Assembly: GCA_035546975.1 (NCBI GenBank)
Contig: DASZVS010000014.1
Span: forward strand, 1 to 64,000
Direction: 5' to 3'
Source of the DNA: JARIHC01 sp035546975
GTDB taxonomy: Bacteria > Patescibacteriota > Saccharimonadia > Saccharimonadales > UBA4665
DNA length: 64,000 nucleotides
Positions 49,519-57,110 of this stretch are shown here, one piece after another. Position numbers and translations under genes: made by a program. The first letter of the stretch is position 1; every line of letters starts with the position of its first letter. Under the pieces are notes generated by a model. That model ran no database searches. It was not told the DNA's origin and was given only the letters and a program-made list of their open reading frames with translations.

Positions 49519-50328
49519 TTACCTCAGCGTCCTATTCCGCCGGGCCATACGGAAATTCAGCCCGTCATTATTACCTGCTTCGCTGTCATCGCGTGTTGTT
49601 GTTCCGGTGAGTTTCAAGTATGCGCTCTCGAGGTCTTTTGTTTTAGTTTGCTTGGCAAGCTCTTTCGAAGTCCCTCGAGCAATAATTTTACCGTGGTCAA
49701 TAATAGCAATCTGCTCCGCTACATGCTCTGCCTCGTCGAGGTAGTGCGTGGTGAAAAAGATTGTCATACCCTTCTCTTGGCTGAGTTTTTTTACATAATT
49801 CCACATCAGGTTGCGTGTTTGCGTATCCAGGCCAAGCGTCGGCTCATCTAGAAACAACACCTTTGGCTCATGCAGTAAGCCGCGGGCAATTTCTAAGCGG
49901 CGGCGCATGCCGCCGGAAAAAGTTTTAACCATAGAATCCTGGCGGCTCCAGAGCTCAACAAGTTCTAAAAGTTCGCGGATACGCTTTTTGCGCGTTTGTT
50001 TCGGTATGCCGTACAGTGTGGCGTGCAGATCCATATTTTCGTAAGCCGAAAGCTCTTCGTCGAGACTTGGGTCCTGAAAGACAATGCCGAAAGCCTTACG
50101 GGCGGAATCTCGCTCTTTGGCTACATCATGCCCTGCTAGCCGTAGCTCGCCGCCGGTTGGCCGGAGCATAGTGGTCAGCATTTTGATGGTTGTACTTTTG
50201 CCTGCGCCGTTAGGGCCCAAAAAGGCAAAAATCTCCCCTTTTTTGACTTCAAAAGAAATATCATCGACCGCGACTATGTCGCCGAAGTGTTTTGAAACTG
50301 ACTTAGCGGAAATAACTGTTTGTGCCAT
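49519..50328 (-). CDS. ABC transporter ATPase (DrrA-like)
   Basis: This 269-aa protein has Walker A GPNGAGKST near 39-47, Q-loop IVFQDPSLDEELSAYEN, signature FSGGMRRRLEIARGL, Walker B VLFLDEPTLGLD and the switch His in FFTTHYLDEAE. The C-terminal ~60 residues are charged and variable. It powers the ABC-2 permease. TGC-TATACT (50341-50346) ends 12 nt before the ATG, leaving a ~5-nt leader. Confidence 0.95.
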   Translation of the reverse strand: MAQTVISAKSVSKHFGDIVAVDDISFEVKKGEIFAFLGPNGAGKSTTIKMLTTMLRPTGGELRLAGHDVAKERDSARKAFGIVFQDPSLDEELSAYENMDLHATLYGIPKQTRKKRIRELLELVELWSRQDSMVKTFSGGMRRRLEIARGLLHEPKVLFLDEPTLGLDTQTRNLMWNYVKKLSQEKGMTIFFTTHYLDEAEHVAEQIAIIDHGKIIARGTSKELAKQTKTKDLESAYLKLTGTTTRDDSEAGNNDGLNFRMARRNRTLR

Positions 50329-50395
50329 GTATTGCTTATAAGTATAGCACCTTCGCTATATTTTGTATACTATTACTTCTTAAAGTGGCCGTATC

Positions 50396-50449
50396 ACAGA
50401 AAAAGAAAAGAGACCGGTAGCCTCCTCCAGTCTCTTTATTGCTTCTGTG
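50396..50449 (-). terminator. Terminator after the 50464 gene
   Basis: AAAGAGAC (50407-50414) pairs with GTCTCTTT (50430-50437), and the outer CACAGAA / TTCTGTG (50396-50402 / 50443-50449) extends the hairpin. T-rich on the minus strand after the inner stem. Confidence 0.65.
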
Positions 50450-50463
50450 TTAGGCGATACAAC

Positions 50464-50874
50464 TTAGGCAGTTATTTCGTCGCCATGGACGACTAGCGCG
50501 TAAATGATGAAGGCATCTACAAGCATTGAGACGATTGCCCAAACCGGGAAAACGCCCAAGAAAGCCATATTTACGAGGAACGAAATTCCCGCAAAGAATA
50601 CGGCTACGATCCGTGCCCAATTGCTGCCATGAAGCAGTGAAAAACCTACTGCCAGCAGCAAAACGCCGACAGCTAGATCGACCCAGCCCCAAGCCGCCGT
50701 GTTGGAGCTCGTTACGATCAGCTGGTGGCTATTGTTTGTGACAAACAGGTAATGCTTGTTCACGAGAGCGGTAATACCCAAGAATCCTTGGGAAATACCT
50801 CTTAATATAAGGAGTATACCGGCAAAGTATATCCATCCTACCCACCCTGTTACGGTCCTTGGTCCGTTTGGCAT
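50464..50874 (-). CDS. Four-helix membrane protein (DUF7144-like)
   Basis: This 136-aa protein has four membrane helices and the pattern GWVGWIYFAGILLILRGISQGFLG, GWVDLAVGVLLLAVGFSL, NWARIVAVFFAG and VSMLVDAFIIYALVVHGDE typical of DUF7144 proteins of Actinobacteria and relatives (quoted in parts). The function is unknown. It has a strong GGAGGG ribosome site and a terminator, and is monocistronic. Confidence 0.75.
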   Translation of the reverse strand: MPNGPRTVTGWVGWIYFAGILLILRGISQGFLGITALVNKHYLFVTNNSHQLIVTSSNTAAWGWVDLAVGVLLLAVGFSLLHGSNWARIVAVFFAGISFLVNMAFLGVFPVWAIVSMLVDAFIIYALVVHGDEITA

Positions 50875-50949
50875 GTTACCCTCCTGCCTTACGTTGCACC
50901 CTAAATGTACAACTAATTAAAAACACTGTCAATTACGTAGCATAAATGT

Positions 50950-52236
50950 CTAGGCTTTTGAGTGAATACGTGGTGAGGCTATAATTTCCGCGGCTAGAAC
51001 TAGTACGATAACCCAGAGAGCGCGGATAATTATGACCTTTGGGGATATTTCCGAAAGCAAGACATTGATAGCTATTATGCCCACGATCGCCCACTCAAAT
51101 AGTGTCCTATTGCGTGCAAGCCAACCTGTGGCGGTATTTTCGTGCGGCCAGATAAACCGGTGTATGGGGGTAGTAAACCACTTATCCAGAAGACGCCGGG
51201 CCGCAGCTGCCGGCTTATAAGAGCTGCTTATCCAGGTAATTACCCCTATCGTTATCATCAGGCATAAGATAGCTAATGTTTGGACAACCAAGTGGTGCAT
51301 TACTATAGTAGCCGCGTGGCTGGCTGCTGTCTGATAAGCTGCGGGGGCTTTAAGCACGAAATAATGTTTCACAACTTCTACGCCGCCAAGCGTGATCGCC
51401 ATTCCAGCACCTATAACGGCTGCGAGGCCTATAATTGTCGCCCTGCGGCGCCGGGCCAACCATATGGCTGTCCCGGCGAACACAGCTACTAAAAGAAGCG
51501 TGACCGGCTTCAGCCAACCCATGCTGTTGATGACAAACCGCGCCTTGGGAATCCATGGAGCATTAATAACCGTGATAGACCCTACGTGCTGCGGCAATGA
51601 TTTACCGGCTAGAAAGCTCAGCTTTGTTCCCTGCAGATTTTGTCCCAGTGTATCGTAAACATCTTGCAGGCTTATAACGCCATTGCCATCGGAATGCTTT
51701 ATAGAGGATATTAGTTTGTCATGGGCTGTCCGGTTCGTATTTACCCAGACCGCTTGAAACTTGTTGCTTGCAAGCACTGACTGCAGGGTTTTATCGGTGG
51801 TATTTCGGAGCCCTGACGTAAGCGCTGGCGCTAAAAAGCCGGCCTTCGGCGGCAAAGCGTTCTGAATAATGCCGGTTACATCAACCTGGCTGAATAATTT
51901 TCCTGCCGTATAATCGGCTATAGCGGCTTGGACAGCGTGATCTTCCAGAATCGGTTGGACGGTTTGAACGTAGCGGTCGGTATTTACCAACGTATTTCCG
52001 GCCCAAAAAACTACATTGCCAAGCACGAAGAAAAGGGCTGCAATTATAACGCATAGCCCGACGGCTAAACCCCTCCAAAAACCACCTTTTTTCAACGGAT
52101 GCTGATGGTTCAGCTCCTCTTGGAGGTGCGTGTTTTCAGCGCGCAGCTTTTCATTGTCCTTCGCGAGCTCTTCAATCTCGTGTGCCAGTTTCTTTTGGCC
52201 GTTTGGTGCCACGCCTATTGTCCTCTTTTCAATCAT
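50950..52236 (-). CDS. Membrane protein with N-terminal coiled coil, function unknown
   Basis: This 428-aa protein has a cytoplasmic coiled coil (about 18-48, heptad-like LAHEIEELAKDNEKL), a membrane helix (about 57-78), a large outside domain (~80-225) with a segment around LFSQVDVTGIIQNALPPKAG, then about six more helices. The topology resembles actinobacterial membrane-integrity proteins of unknown role, but no domain name can be given. It is upstream of no obvious partner. Confidence 0.55.
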   Translation of the reverse strand: MIEKRTIGVAPNGQKKLAHEIEELAKDNEKLRAENTHLQEELNHQHPLKKGGFWRGLAVGLCVIIAALFFVLGNVVFWAGNTLVNTDRYVQTVQPILEDHAVQAAIADYTAGKLFSQVDVTGIIQNALPPKAGFLAPALTSGLRNTTDKTLQSVLASNKFQAVWVNTNRTAHDKLISSIKHSDGNGVISLQDVYDTLGQNLQGTKLSFLAGKSLPQHVGSITVINAPWIPKARFVINSMGWLKPVTLLLVAVFAGTAIWLARRRRATIIGLAAVIGAGMAITLGGVEVVKHYFVLKAPAAYQTAASHAATIVMHHLVVQTLAILCLMITIGVITWISSSYKPAAAARRLLDKWFTTPIHRFIWPHENTATGWLARNRTLFEWAIVGIIAINVLLSEISPKVIIIRALWVIVLVLAAEIIASPRIHSKA

Positions 52237-52285
52237 TACGATAGCATACCGGCCTCTGCCTAGGCTAGCGCGTCAAAGAATTAAC

Positions 52286-53440
52286 TTATTCCGATATTTC
52301 TACGGGACGTTTGCGGAGTTTAAAGATTCTTCTAAAACGGCGTTTTGGTACATGCCGTTTGCCTTCGTTATCTATAGTGTCCATGTCCCGGTAAACTTCC
52401 ATGAAAACTTGAATTGTGGTTACGATCAAGATCATGAGTACCGGGCCAATTATAATTCCCAAGAAACCGAAAAATTTGAGACCGGCGAAAACAGATAGAA
52501 GCGTTAATGCCGGATCCAGGCGAGCTTCATCGGGTACGAGTTGTGGCCGCAGCACATTATCAATATTGGTTACGATAACGAGGTGCCCGATTATAACCAA
52601 AAGTCCTTGCCATACATTGCCGGTAAAGACCATGACGATGCCGATAGGGATAGCTATAATACCGCCGCCAAGCGGGATAATCGACAGGAGTGTCAAAAGG
52701 AAGAAAAAGAAAAAGAACGTATTGTGTAATCCGGCGATGTACAGCAGGCCGGCATCAGTAAGGCCCTGCAGGATCGCGATAATGAACTGCCCCCGAACCA
52801 TAGCGCGGGTCATAGCTGCCATTCGCTTGATATAAAGCTGGCCAATTTGATTACCCAGCGGATTAAGCGCGTGAACGGCGGAAAGTAGCTGGTCTTGCTT
52901 TGTTAATAGCGACAAGAAAATATATATGTAGATAATGGCCATAGTAAAGAAGCTGAAGACGCTACTCACCGATGAGCCTGCGTCATGGAGCAGGCTGTTG
53001 CCGATATTTTTGAGAAACTTACTGAGCCCGTTCGTAACGTCGCTTACGCTCAAGCGATAGCTGAGGTGCAATGATGCCATTACGTGATTGATTGAATCAA
53101 CAGCATGTTTGAGCAGGTCATTGACATTAACGTTGTGGCTGCCATGCGTTACCGTGTTCGCCAGATTAATGACCTGGTGCACGGAAACGAATATAACAAG
53201 CGCTACCGGGATGATCATGGCAAGAAGCGAACAGAAAAAAGTCAGGCTTGCTGCAGTGCCAGGCCGGCGGCCGGCTGCAACCAAACGCTTATATATAGGA
53301 TTAAATGTAAAGGCTACGATTGCCGTAAAAGCAATCAGTAGAAAATAGGGCTTTAAGAAGTAGATGCCGACAATTAGGGCCAAGGCCGTGGTAATGCCGA
53401 GAGCCTTCTTCTGGTTTGGGCTGACTTCAATGTGATGCAT
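52286..53440 (-). CDS. AI-2E family transporter (PerM-like)
   Basis: 384 aa from ATG 53440 (MHHIEVSPNQ). It has two N-terminal helices, a soluble linker, and five further helices with LLTLLSIIPLGGGIIAIPIGI and FAGLKFFGFLGIIIGPVLM, as in the AI-2E/PerM family, whose members export signals or act as Na+/H+ antiporters. The open frame continues to 53515, but that extension looks non-coding and lacks the normal start. A paralogue is at 59385. Confidence 0.82.
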   Translation of the reverse strand: MHHIEVSPNQKKALGITTALALIVGIYFLKPYFLLIAFTAIVAFTFNPIYKRLVAAGRRPGTAASLTFFCSLLAMIIPVALVIFVSVHQVINLANTVTHGSHNVNVNDLLKHAVDSINHVMASLHLSYRLSVSDVTNGLSKFLKNIGNSLLHDAGSSVSSVFSFFTMAIIYIYIFLSLLTKQDQLLSAVHALNPLGNQIGQLYIKRMAAMTRAMVRGQFIIAILQGLTDAGLLYIAGLHNTFFFFFFLLTLLSIIPLGGGIIAIPIGIVMVFTGNVWQGLLVIIGHLVIVTNIDNVLRPQLVPDEARLDPALTLLSVFAGLKFFGFLGIIIGPVLMILIVTTIQVFMEVYRDMDTIDNEGKRHVPKRRFRRIFKLRKRPVEISE

Positions 53441-53552
53441 AGCAGAGTAGTATGCCTCATTTATACGTGAATTTGTGCACAGTAGCAACAATGCAGGTTG
53501 CGCACGGCAAGACATTGGCTACACTAGTAGATATAAATAGGGGGCTAATATT

Positions 53553-53729
53553 ATGAGTGATCAGGAAGTACCGGAGAAACCATCAAAAGGCTACGGTAAA
53601 CGTCCCATGTGGCAGGGGATAGTATTGTATGTTGTGATCGCTATTATCGTGTATGGGTTGATCTATCTGCTCTTTATACACAAAAGTGGTGGTAGCTCAG
53701 GCGGCAATACCGGCGGCTACGGCTATTAG
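53553..53729 (+). CDS. Small single-helix membrane protein (58 aa)
   Basis: It begins MSDQEVPEKPSKGYGKRPMW, then has one strongly hydrophobic helix (about 21-44, IVLYVVIAIIVYGLIYLLFI) and a Gly/Ser tail ending GGNTGGYGY. The short basic-acidic N-terminus, clean helix and conserved-looking Gly tail support a real gene. GGGG lies about 12 nt upstream. It overlaps the next gene by 4 nt, convergently. No function can be proposed. Confidence 0.6.
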   Translation: MSDQEVPEKPSKGYGKRPMWQGIVLYVVIAIIVYGLIYLLFIHKSGGSSGGNTGGYGY

Positions 53730-53938
53730 CCGTGAAGCTTGAGCACATGATATATCACAAAAGCCGGCCATACGAGCGCTTTCAGTAGTGCCAGCACCAC
53801 TGTCCAAAACCCATCAGACTGTTGAATGTAGTATACAGCCGCGCCTATCATGCTGAGAAAGTAAGCGCCACCCCAAGTATTTTTATTCCTGTTTTTATAA
53901 ACAGTTTTTACTTTTCCGGCATTTCTCTTGTCGGTCAT
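53726..53938 (-). CDS. Small two-helix membrane protein
   Basis: 70 aa from ATG 53938, chosen because GGGAGGTGAG lies 5-14 nt upstream. A basic N-terminus (MTDKRNAGKVKTVYKNRNKN) precedes two helices (about 24-42 and 47-67), of which the second ends VIYHVLKLHG. Its length and pattern match small proteins common in Saccharibacteria and CPR genomes, with no known role. Confidence 0.65.
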   Translation of the reverse strand: MTDKRNAGKVKTVYKNRNKNTWGGAYFLSMIGAAVYYIQQSDGFWTVVLALLKALVWPAFVIYHVLKLHG

Positions 53939-54019
53939 AGTTCTCACCTCCCTACCGTATGCCTACTGTAATAGCAAATGATAAGCGTTATTGCAATTGC
54001 TACATCAATTTACGGGATT

Positions 54020-54712
54020 TTATTGGTGGCGCTGTTCAGCTGCTTGGATGAGATTTGAGCCGCCCCGCTCTTTCCAGCGGTCGAATGTAGGGCTATCAGA
54101 AGCATGGCGCTCGCGCCACATATTATAGGCGTCGCGGGAATATACAATGGTTTGGTCGTCATGCAGCCCCTTACCATCTTCCAGGTGAGCGCTGGCGAGA
54201 AACCCGCCATTATAGCCAGCCGCAACTATCTCTGCCGTCTGGTCCCAGCTCGGGCCCTGGCTCGTTTCGCCGTATAGTTTCCGCAGCTCAGCCAAATAGG
54301 CGACACCGAACTCTATATTTGTTTTCGGATCCTTGAGATTATACGATTTAACCGGTTTTTTGAGGTAACGGCTGGCAATATCCTTTGCTGTTGCTGGCGT
54401 TACTTGCATGAGTCCCTGGGCATTATCGGGACTGACGGCGCTGGCGTCGCCGCCGGATTCCATTGTCATAATAATAGCTACAAAGTCCGCATCTATGTTG
54501 TACTTTTTGGCCTCTTCGTTTATGGGCGTCTGCCAATATTTAACAGTCGAAGGGATCCACGGCGACGATAGCGGTTGGTACGGCATCGGCGTTCGGTGGG
54601 CGTGGGCGAAATTTACGATACCTACAATTATAAGCACGATGACAGCGCCGGTGAGCATCATTAAAGAATCGTGCCCGTTCGGAAACTTGAGTTTCGGCCG
54701 TTTTATTCTCAT
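54020..54712 (-). CDS. Membrane-anchored lytic transglycosylase (SLT domain)
   Basis: This 230-aa protein has an N-terminal membrane helix (about 15-36) and an SLT lysozyme-like domain: the catalytic Glu in AIIMTMESGGDASAVSP, then AQGLMQVTPATA and VAAGYNGG. It cleaves peptidoglycan glycan strands, so it may serve wall remodelling or host-surface attack. TATGAT (54719-54724) ends 6 nt before the ATG, a leaderless design. Confidence 0.88.
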   Translation of the reverse strand: MRIKRPKLKFPNGHDSLMMLTGAVIVLIIVGIVNFAHAHRTPMPYQPLSSPWIPSTVKYWQTPINEEAKKYNIDADFVAIIMTMESGGDASAVSPDNAQGLMQVTPATAKDIASRYLKKPVKSYNLKDPKTNIEFGVAYLAELRKLYGETSQGPSWDQTAEIVAAGYNGGFLASAHLEDGKGLHDDQTIVYSRDAYNMWRERHASDSPTFDRWKERGGSNLIQAAEQRHQ

Positions 54713-54778
54713 GTGTACATCATACCAAGAAACACCTGCACATGCCCGTAAGGGGTTGGCCAGGCTCCGGCTAGCTTC

Positions 54779-54895
54779 TTATTTGCTTTGCCAGCCCATA
54801 TCAGGAACCCATATATACAGGTTGCCGTCATCGCCCAAGCCATAAATGATTGAGTAAGCGGGGTTTGTGTCTATAGCTATTTGTATTACTTTCAC
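54779..54895 (-). CDS. Very small ORF (38 aa) with strong ribosome site
   Basis: GTG start at 54895 preceded by AAGGAG at a normal distance. The product begins VKVIQIAIDTNPAYS and contains GLGDDGNLYIWVPDMGW, which resembles one beta-propeller-like or tachylectin-like repeat unit. Codons are ordinary and the stop is TAA. The Shine-Dalgarno and composition argue for translation, but a chance ORF cannot be excluded. Confidence 0.5.
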   Translation of the reverse strand: MKVIQIAIDTNPAYSIIYGLGDDGNLYIWVPDMGWQSK

Positions 54896-54929
54896 ATTAT
54901 CTCCTTCCTGCTTTCAGGATGTCATTTAG

Positions 54930-55010
54930 TTATTTTTTTATTTTCCCGGCTATAAAATTAGCCACCAGTACCAGAACGATCATAGCTACTATAATGGCAA
55001 TATCCACCAT
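54930..55010 (-). CDS. Micro-ORF: 26-aa single-helix membrane peptide
   Basis: ATG 55010 is preceded by AAGGAG (10 nt upstream). The peptide MVDIAIIVAMIVLVLVANF plus a short Lys-rich end is an almost perfect membrane helix followed by positive charges, the usual form of small membrane regulatory peptides such as KdpF-like subunits. The stop is TAA. It lies between the tRNA-Gln terminator and the 38-aa ORF, and no larger gene covers this interval. Confidence 0.5.
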   Translation of the reverse strand: MVDIAIIVAMIVLVLVANFIAGKIKK

Positions 55011-55035
55011 TCAGAGAGCTCCTTATTTTATTTTT

Positions 55036-55076
55036 GATATAAAAAAACGCCCACGAAACAGAAGTTTCGTAGACGT
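55036..55076 (-). terminator. Rho-independent terminator downstream of tRNA-Gln
   Basis: ACGAAAC (55053-55059) pairs with GTTTCGT (55064-55070) with a 4-nt loop; AACG/CGTT extends it beyond a 3x3 internal loop. The minus strand continues with seven T (plus A 55041-55047). Confidence 0.8.
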
Positions 55077-55197
55077 TATCAGCTCAATTAAATGGCGGTT
55101 ATTAGGTGAACGTCATCACCTGCGATCTAACTTATCTTACCCGTTTTCTTAATCAGGAACAACGATTTTGTTGTCATGGTATTTCAAGGCAACATCA

Positions 55198-55272
55198 TGG
55201 CTGGGGCGGAGGGACTCGAACCCCCGAATGCCAGGACCAAAACCTGGTGCCTTACCACTTGGCCACGCCCCA
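55198..55272 (-). tRNA. tRNA-Gln (anticodon TTG), CCA encoded
   Basis: The minus strand folds into a 75-nt cloverleaf. The acceptor is TGGGGCG with CGCCCCA, then G and an encoded CCA. The anticodon arm is CCAGG-TTTTGGT-CCTGG, giving TTG, and the T arm GGTTCGAGTCC. It has its own promoter (55392-55420), a ~113-nt structured leader related to that of tRNA-Asn, and a terminator (55036-55076) about 120 nt downstream. Confidence 0.96.
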
Positions 55273-55385
55273 ACGTCTTTCCGAGACGGATCTACGTTTT
55301 TTCTCGATGGGCCTTTCGGAATGAATCCCAATTCTAGCAAGCTGGAACCGGCCCTGCTCTTTTCCCTCTTTAAGGGGTACGAACA
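55273..55385 (-). ncRNA. Structured transcribed leader of tRNA-Gln, copy B of the repeated element
   Basis: Positions 55282-55367 match the tRNA-Asn leader (249-335). The tRNA-proximal stem is CGAGA/TCTCG here and TGAGA/TCTCA in copy A, a compensatory change. The other hairpins are TTCCAGC with GCTAGAA and GGA-TTCAT-TCC, closed by GGGCC/GGCCC. The 5' strand GGGAAAAGAGC is identical in both. It ends 9 nt before the tRNA. Confidence 0.6.
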
Positions 55386-55391
55386 GATAAG

Positions 55392-55420
55392 ATTTTAGCG
55401 TAAATAAGCCCCGGGCACAA
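55392..55420 (-). promoter_or_regulatory. Promoter of the tRNA-Gln unit
   Basis: Minus strand TTGTGC (55415-55420), 17-nt spacer, TAAAAT (55392-55397). Start expected near 55385, so the leader element is transcribed. Confidence 0.65.
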
Positions 55421-55432
55421 ACGTACCAAAGG

Positions 55433-56032
55433 TTATCTGTAAATACTGCTTGCTTGTTGCCAGTATTTGAGAGAAGTTCGCCGGCCTAATGTTGCCAATC
55501 CACCCCAGCCGATCAAGTTGCCCATGATGCGAGCGGCTTTTTCTTCGCGGTAATACCCATCGCGGGCCAGTTCGCCTCCTACTAAATGTAGTCCTAAGCC
55601 GACGTTATTTGCCAGGGCTGCATGCCGGTCTCGGTCTTCGACTACGATTTGCCGGGTTTCATTATGGAAAAAATCGTAAACCGCAGCCCCCATATTGGCT
55701 GCATTCTGGAGTACTACTGCGCCCAGCAAGGCGCGCGGCGCAAGCCGGTACTTATAGATATATGGAGCCGTGACGGCAGACTTAACTTTGTCCCCGGCGC
55801 GGTCTATAGTGCTGCCAAACTCTGTCCGCGTACCCGTCATGCCGGCCACAAAGCCGTCTAGGACGTCAGCTCCAAAAGATACAGCGATGCCTTTTATACC
55901 TTTTCTAGTATTGAGTTGCGGAGCCGCCCATACGGCAAGCGCCATTGCCCCGGCATCCATAACATTTGCCGGCGTGATAACACCCCCGGTGGCATCGGAG
56001 ACCTTTTGAAATACATTTCTTTGCTCGGGCAT
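55433..56032 (-). CDS. CDP-alcohol phosphatidyltransferase-family protein with altered motif
   Basis: 199 aa from ATG 56032, chosen for the GAGGAG upstream. The family signature D-x2-DG-x2-AR-x8-G-x3-D-x3-D is present as DVLDGFVAG, eight residues, GSTIDRAGD: all Asp and Gly residues are kept but the Arg after Ala is Gly. Family enzymes join a CDP-lipid to an alcohol such as glycerol phosphate or inositol phosphate. Membrane helices are less clear than usual. It is divergent from the glycosyltransferase operon, which may act on the lipid it makes. Activity is uncertain because of the missing Arg. Confidence 0.72.
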   Translation of the reverse strand: MPEQRNVFQKVSDATGGVITPANVMDAGAMALAVWAAPQLNTRKGIKGIAVSFGADVLDGFVAGMTGTRTEFGSTIDRAGDKVKSAVTAPYIYKYRLAPRALLGAVVLQNAANMGAAVYDFFHNETRQIVVEDRDRHAALANNVGLGLHLVGGELARDGYYREEKAARIMGNLIGWGGLATLGRRTSLKYWQQASSIYR

Positions 56033-56158
56033 GCCGCTCCTCATAAGTAAAGTTCCAGCTATTGTACGTTCAAATAAGCGCTTTTACAATCAAATACGCA
56101 ACCGTAAATTGAAGCGCACGCCATTATACTGATATAATTGCAAGTAAATCAAAGCCTC

Positions 56159-57094
56159 ATGCCTAAGAAAGTCCAACAAAATCCAGCCGACTATATAGTG
56201 CCGTTGAATATAAACGGTCTAGAGGGCCGCATGCTGCACGCGCCGGCGCCACCCGATAAAACCCGGAACATTCTGCTCGTATATGGTCATCATGCCATGC
56301 TAGAGCGATGGTGGGGACTCGTGCAAAACCTAAACGATTTCGGTGCTGTTACTATGCCCGACCTTCCCGGCTTCGGCGGCATGGACAGCTTTGAGAAAAT
56401 CGGGCGCAAGCCAGACCTTGATAATTTTGCAGACTATCTTGCGGCCTTCATAAAGTTCCGTTACAAACGAAAGCGCGTGACCATTGTTGGCATATCATTC
56501 GGCTTTACGGTTGTCACGCGTATGCTGCAGCGATATCCGGAGTTATCCAGGAAGATTGACTTCGTAGTAAGCATTGTCGGCTTTATGCACCGTGATGATT
56601 TCGTTTACTCACCCCGGCAACGCGCCGTTTTCCGCCGGGCAACGCGTCTTTTTGCCACTAAACCGGCCGCTTTTATGATTAGGTATGGTGCATTGAATCG
56701 CTTCGTACTCACCACCCTGTATGCTAAACTCCCGAATTCTAAACGGCGCATGATTGAGGTTACCGAAGAAGAATTCCAGGACACTATGGATTTTGAAATT
56801 CAAATCTGGAAAGCCAACGACGTCCGCACGCATTGGCTTACTACCAGCGAATTCTTAAACCTGGATAATTGCACGGGCCAAATCAAATTGCCCGTATATC
56901 ATGTGGCCTCCGAAATGGACCATTATTTTAATAACGAAATAGTTAAACAACACATGTTGGTTGTATTTAATGATTACCACCAGTACAAAGCCCGCAGCAA
57001 AGCGCATACGCCGAGTATCCTCGCTGATAAGAAGGCTTCTGCAGTATTAATCCCGCCGGCATTACGCCGAGTCCTGGCCCGCGCGCCAAAATGA
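56159..57094 (+). CDS. Alpha/beta hydrolase
   Basis: 311 aa from ATG 56159, 20 nt after a TATAAT (56133-56138). It has the strand-loop LVYGHHAMLERWWG (oxyanion region HH), the nucleophile elbow GISFG (Ser in about the middle of the protein) and the late His region. An Asp in ASEMDHYFN may complete the triad. The preceding fragment (VTMPDLPGFGGMDSF) is typical of lipase/esterase-like enzymes. It leads an apparent operon of two GT4 enzymes and an AI-2E transporter, so a lipid or glycolipid substrate is plausible. Confidence 0.75.
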   Translation: MPKKVQQNPADYIVPLNINGLEGRMLHAPAPPDKTRNILLVYGHHAMLERWWGLVQNLNDFGAVTMPDLPGFGGMDSFEKIGRKPDLDNFADYLAAFIKFRYKRKRVTIVGISFGFTVVTRMLQRYPELSRKIDFVVSIVGFMHRDDFVYSPRQRAVFRRATRLFATKPAAFMIRYGALNRFVLTTLYAKLPNSKRRMIEVTEEEFQDTMDFEIQIWKANDVRTHWLTTSEFLNLDNCTGQIKLPVYHVASEMDHYFNNEIVKQHMLVVFNDYHQYKARSKAHTPSILADKKASAVLIPPALRRVLARAPK

Positions 57095-57110
57095 TATACT
57101 GAGGGGAATA

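Noticed and set aside
55149..55195. Short inverted repeat ACAAC...GTTGT downstream of tRNA-Gln as a terminator
   Set aside because: There is no T tract after it on the minus strand; the hairpin at 55036-55076 is the convincing terminator.
55149..55398. Open frames over tRNA-Gln encoding phrases such as RRDSNPRMPG on the plus strand and SGKAPGFGPG on the minus strand
   Set aside because: These are the familiar false proteins that come from reading tRNA genes; the cloverleaf accounts for the sequence.
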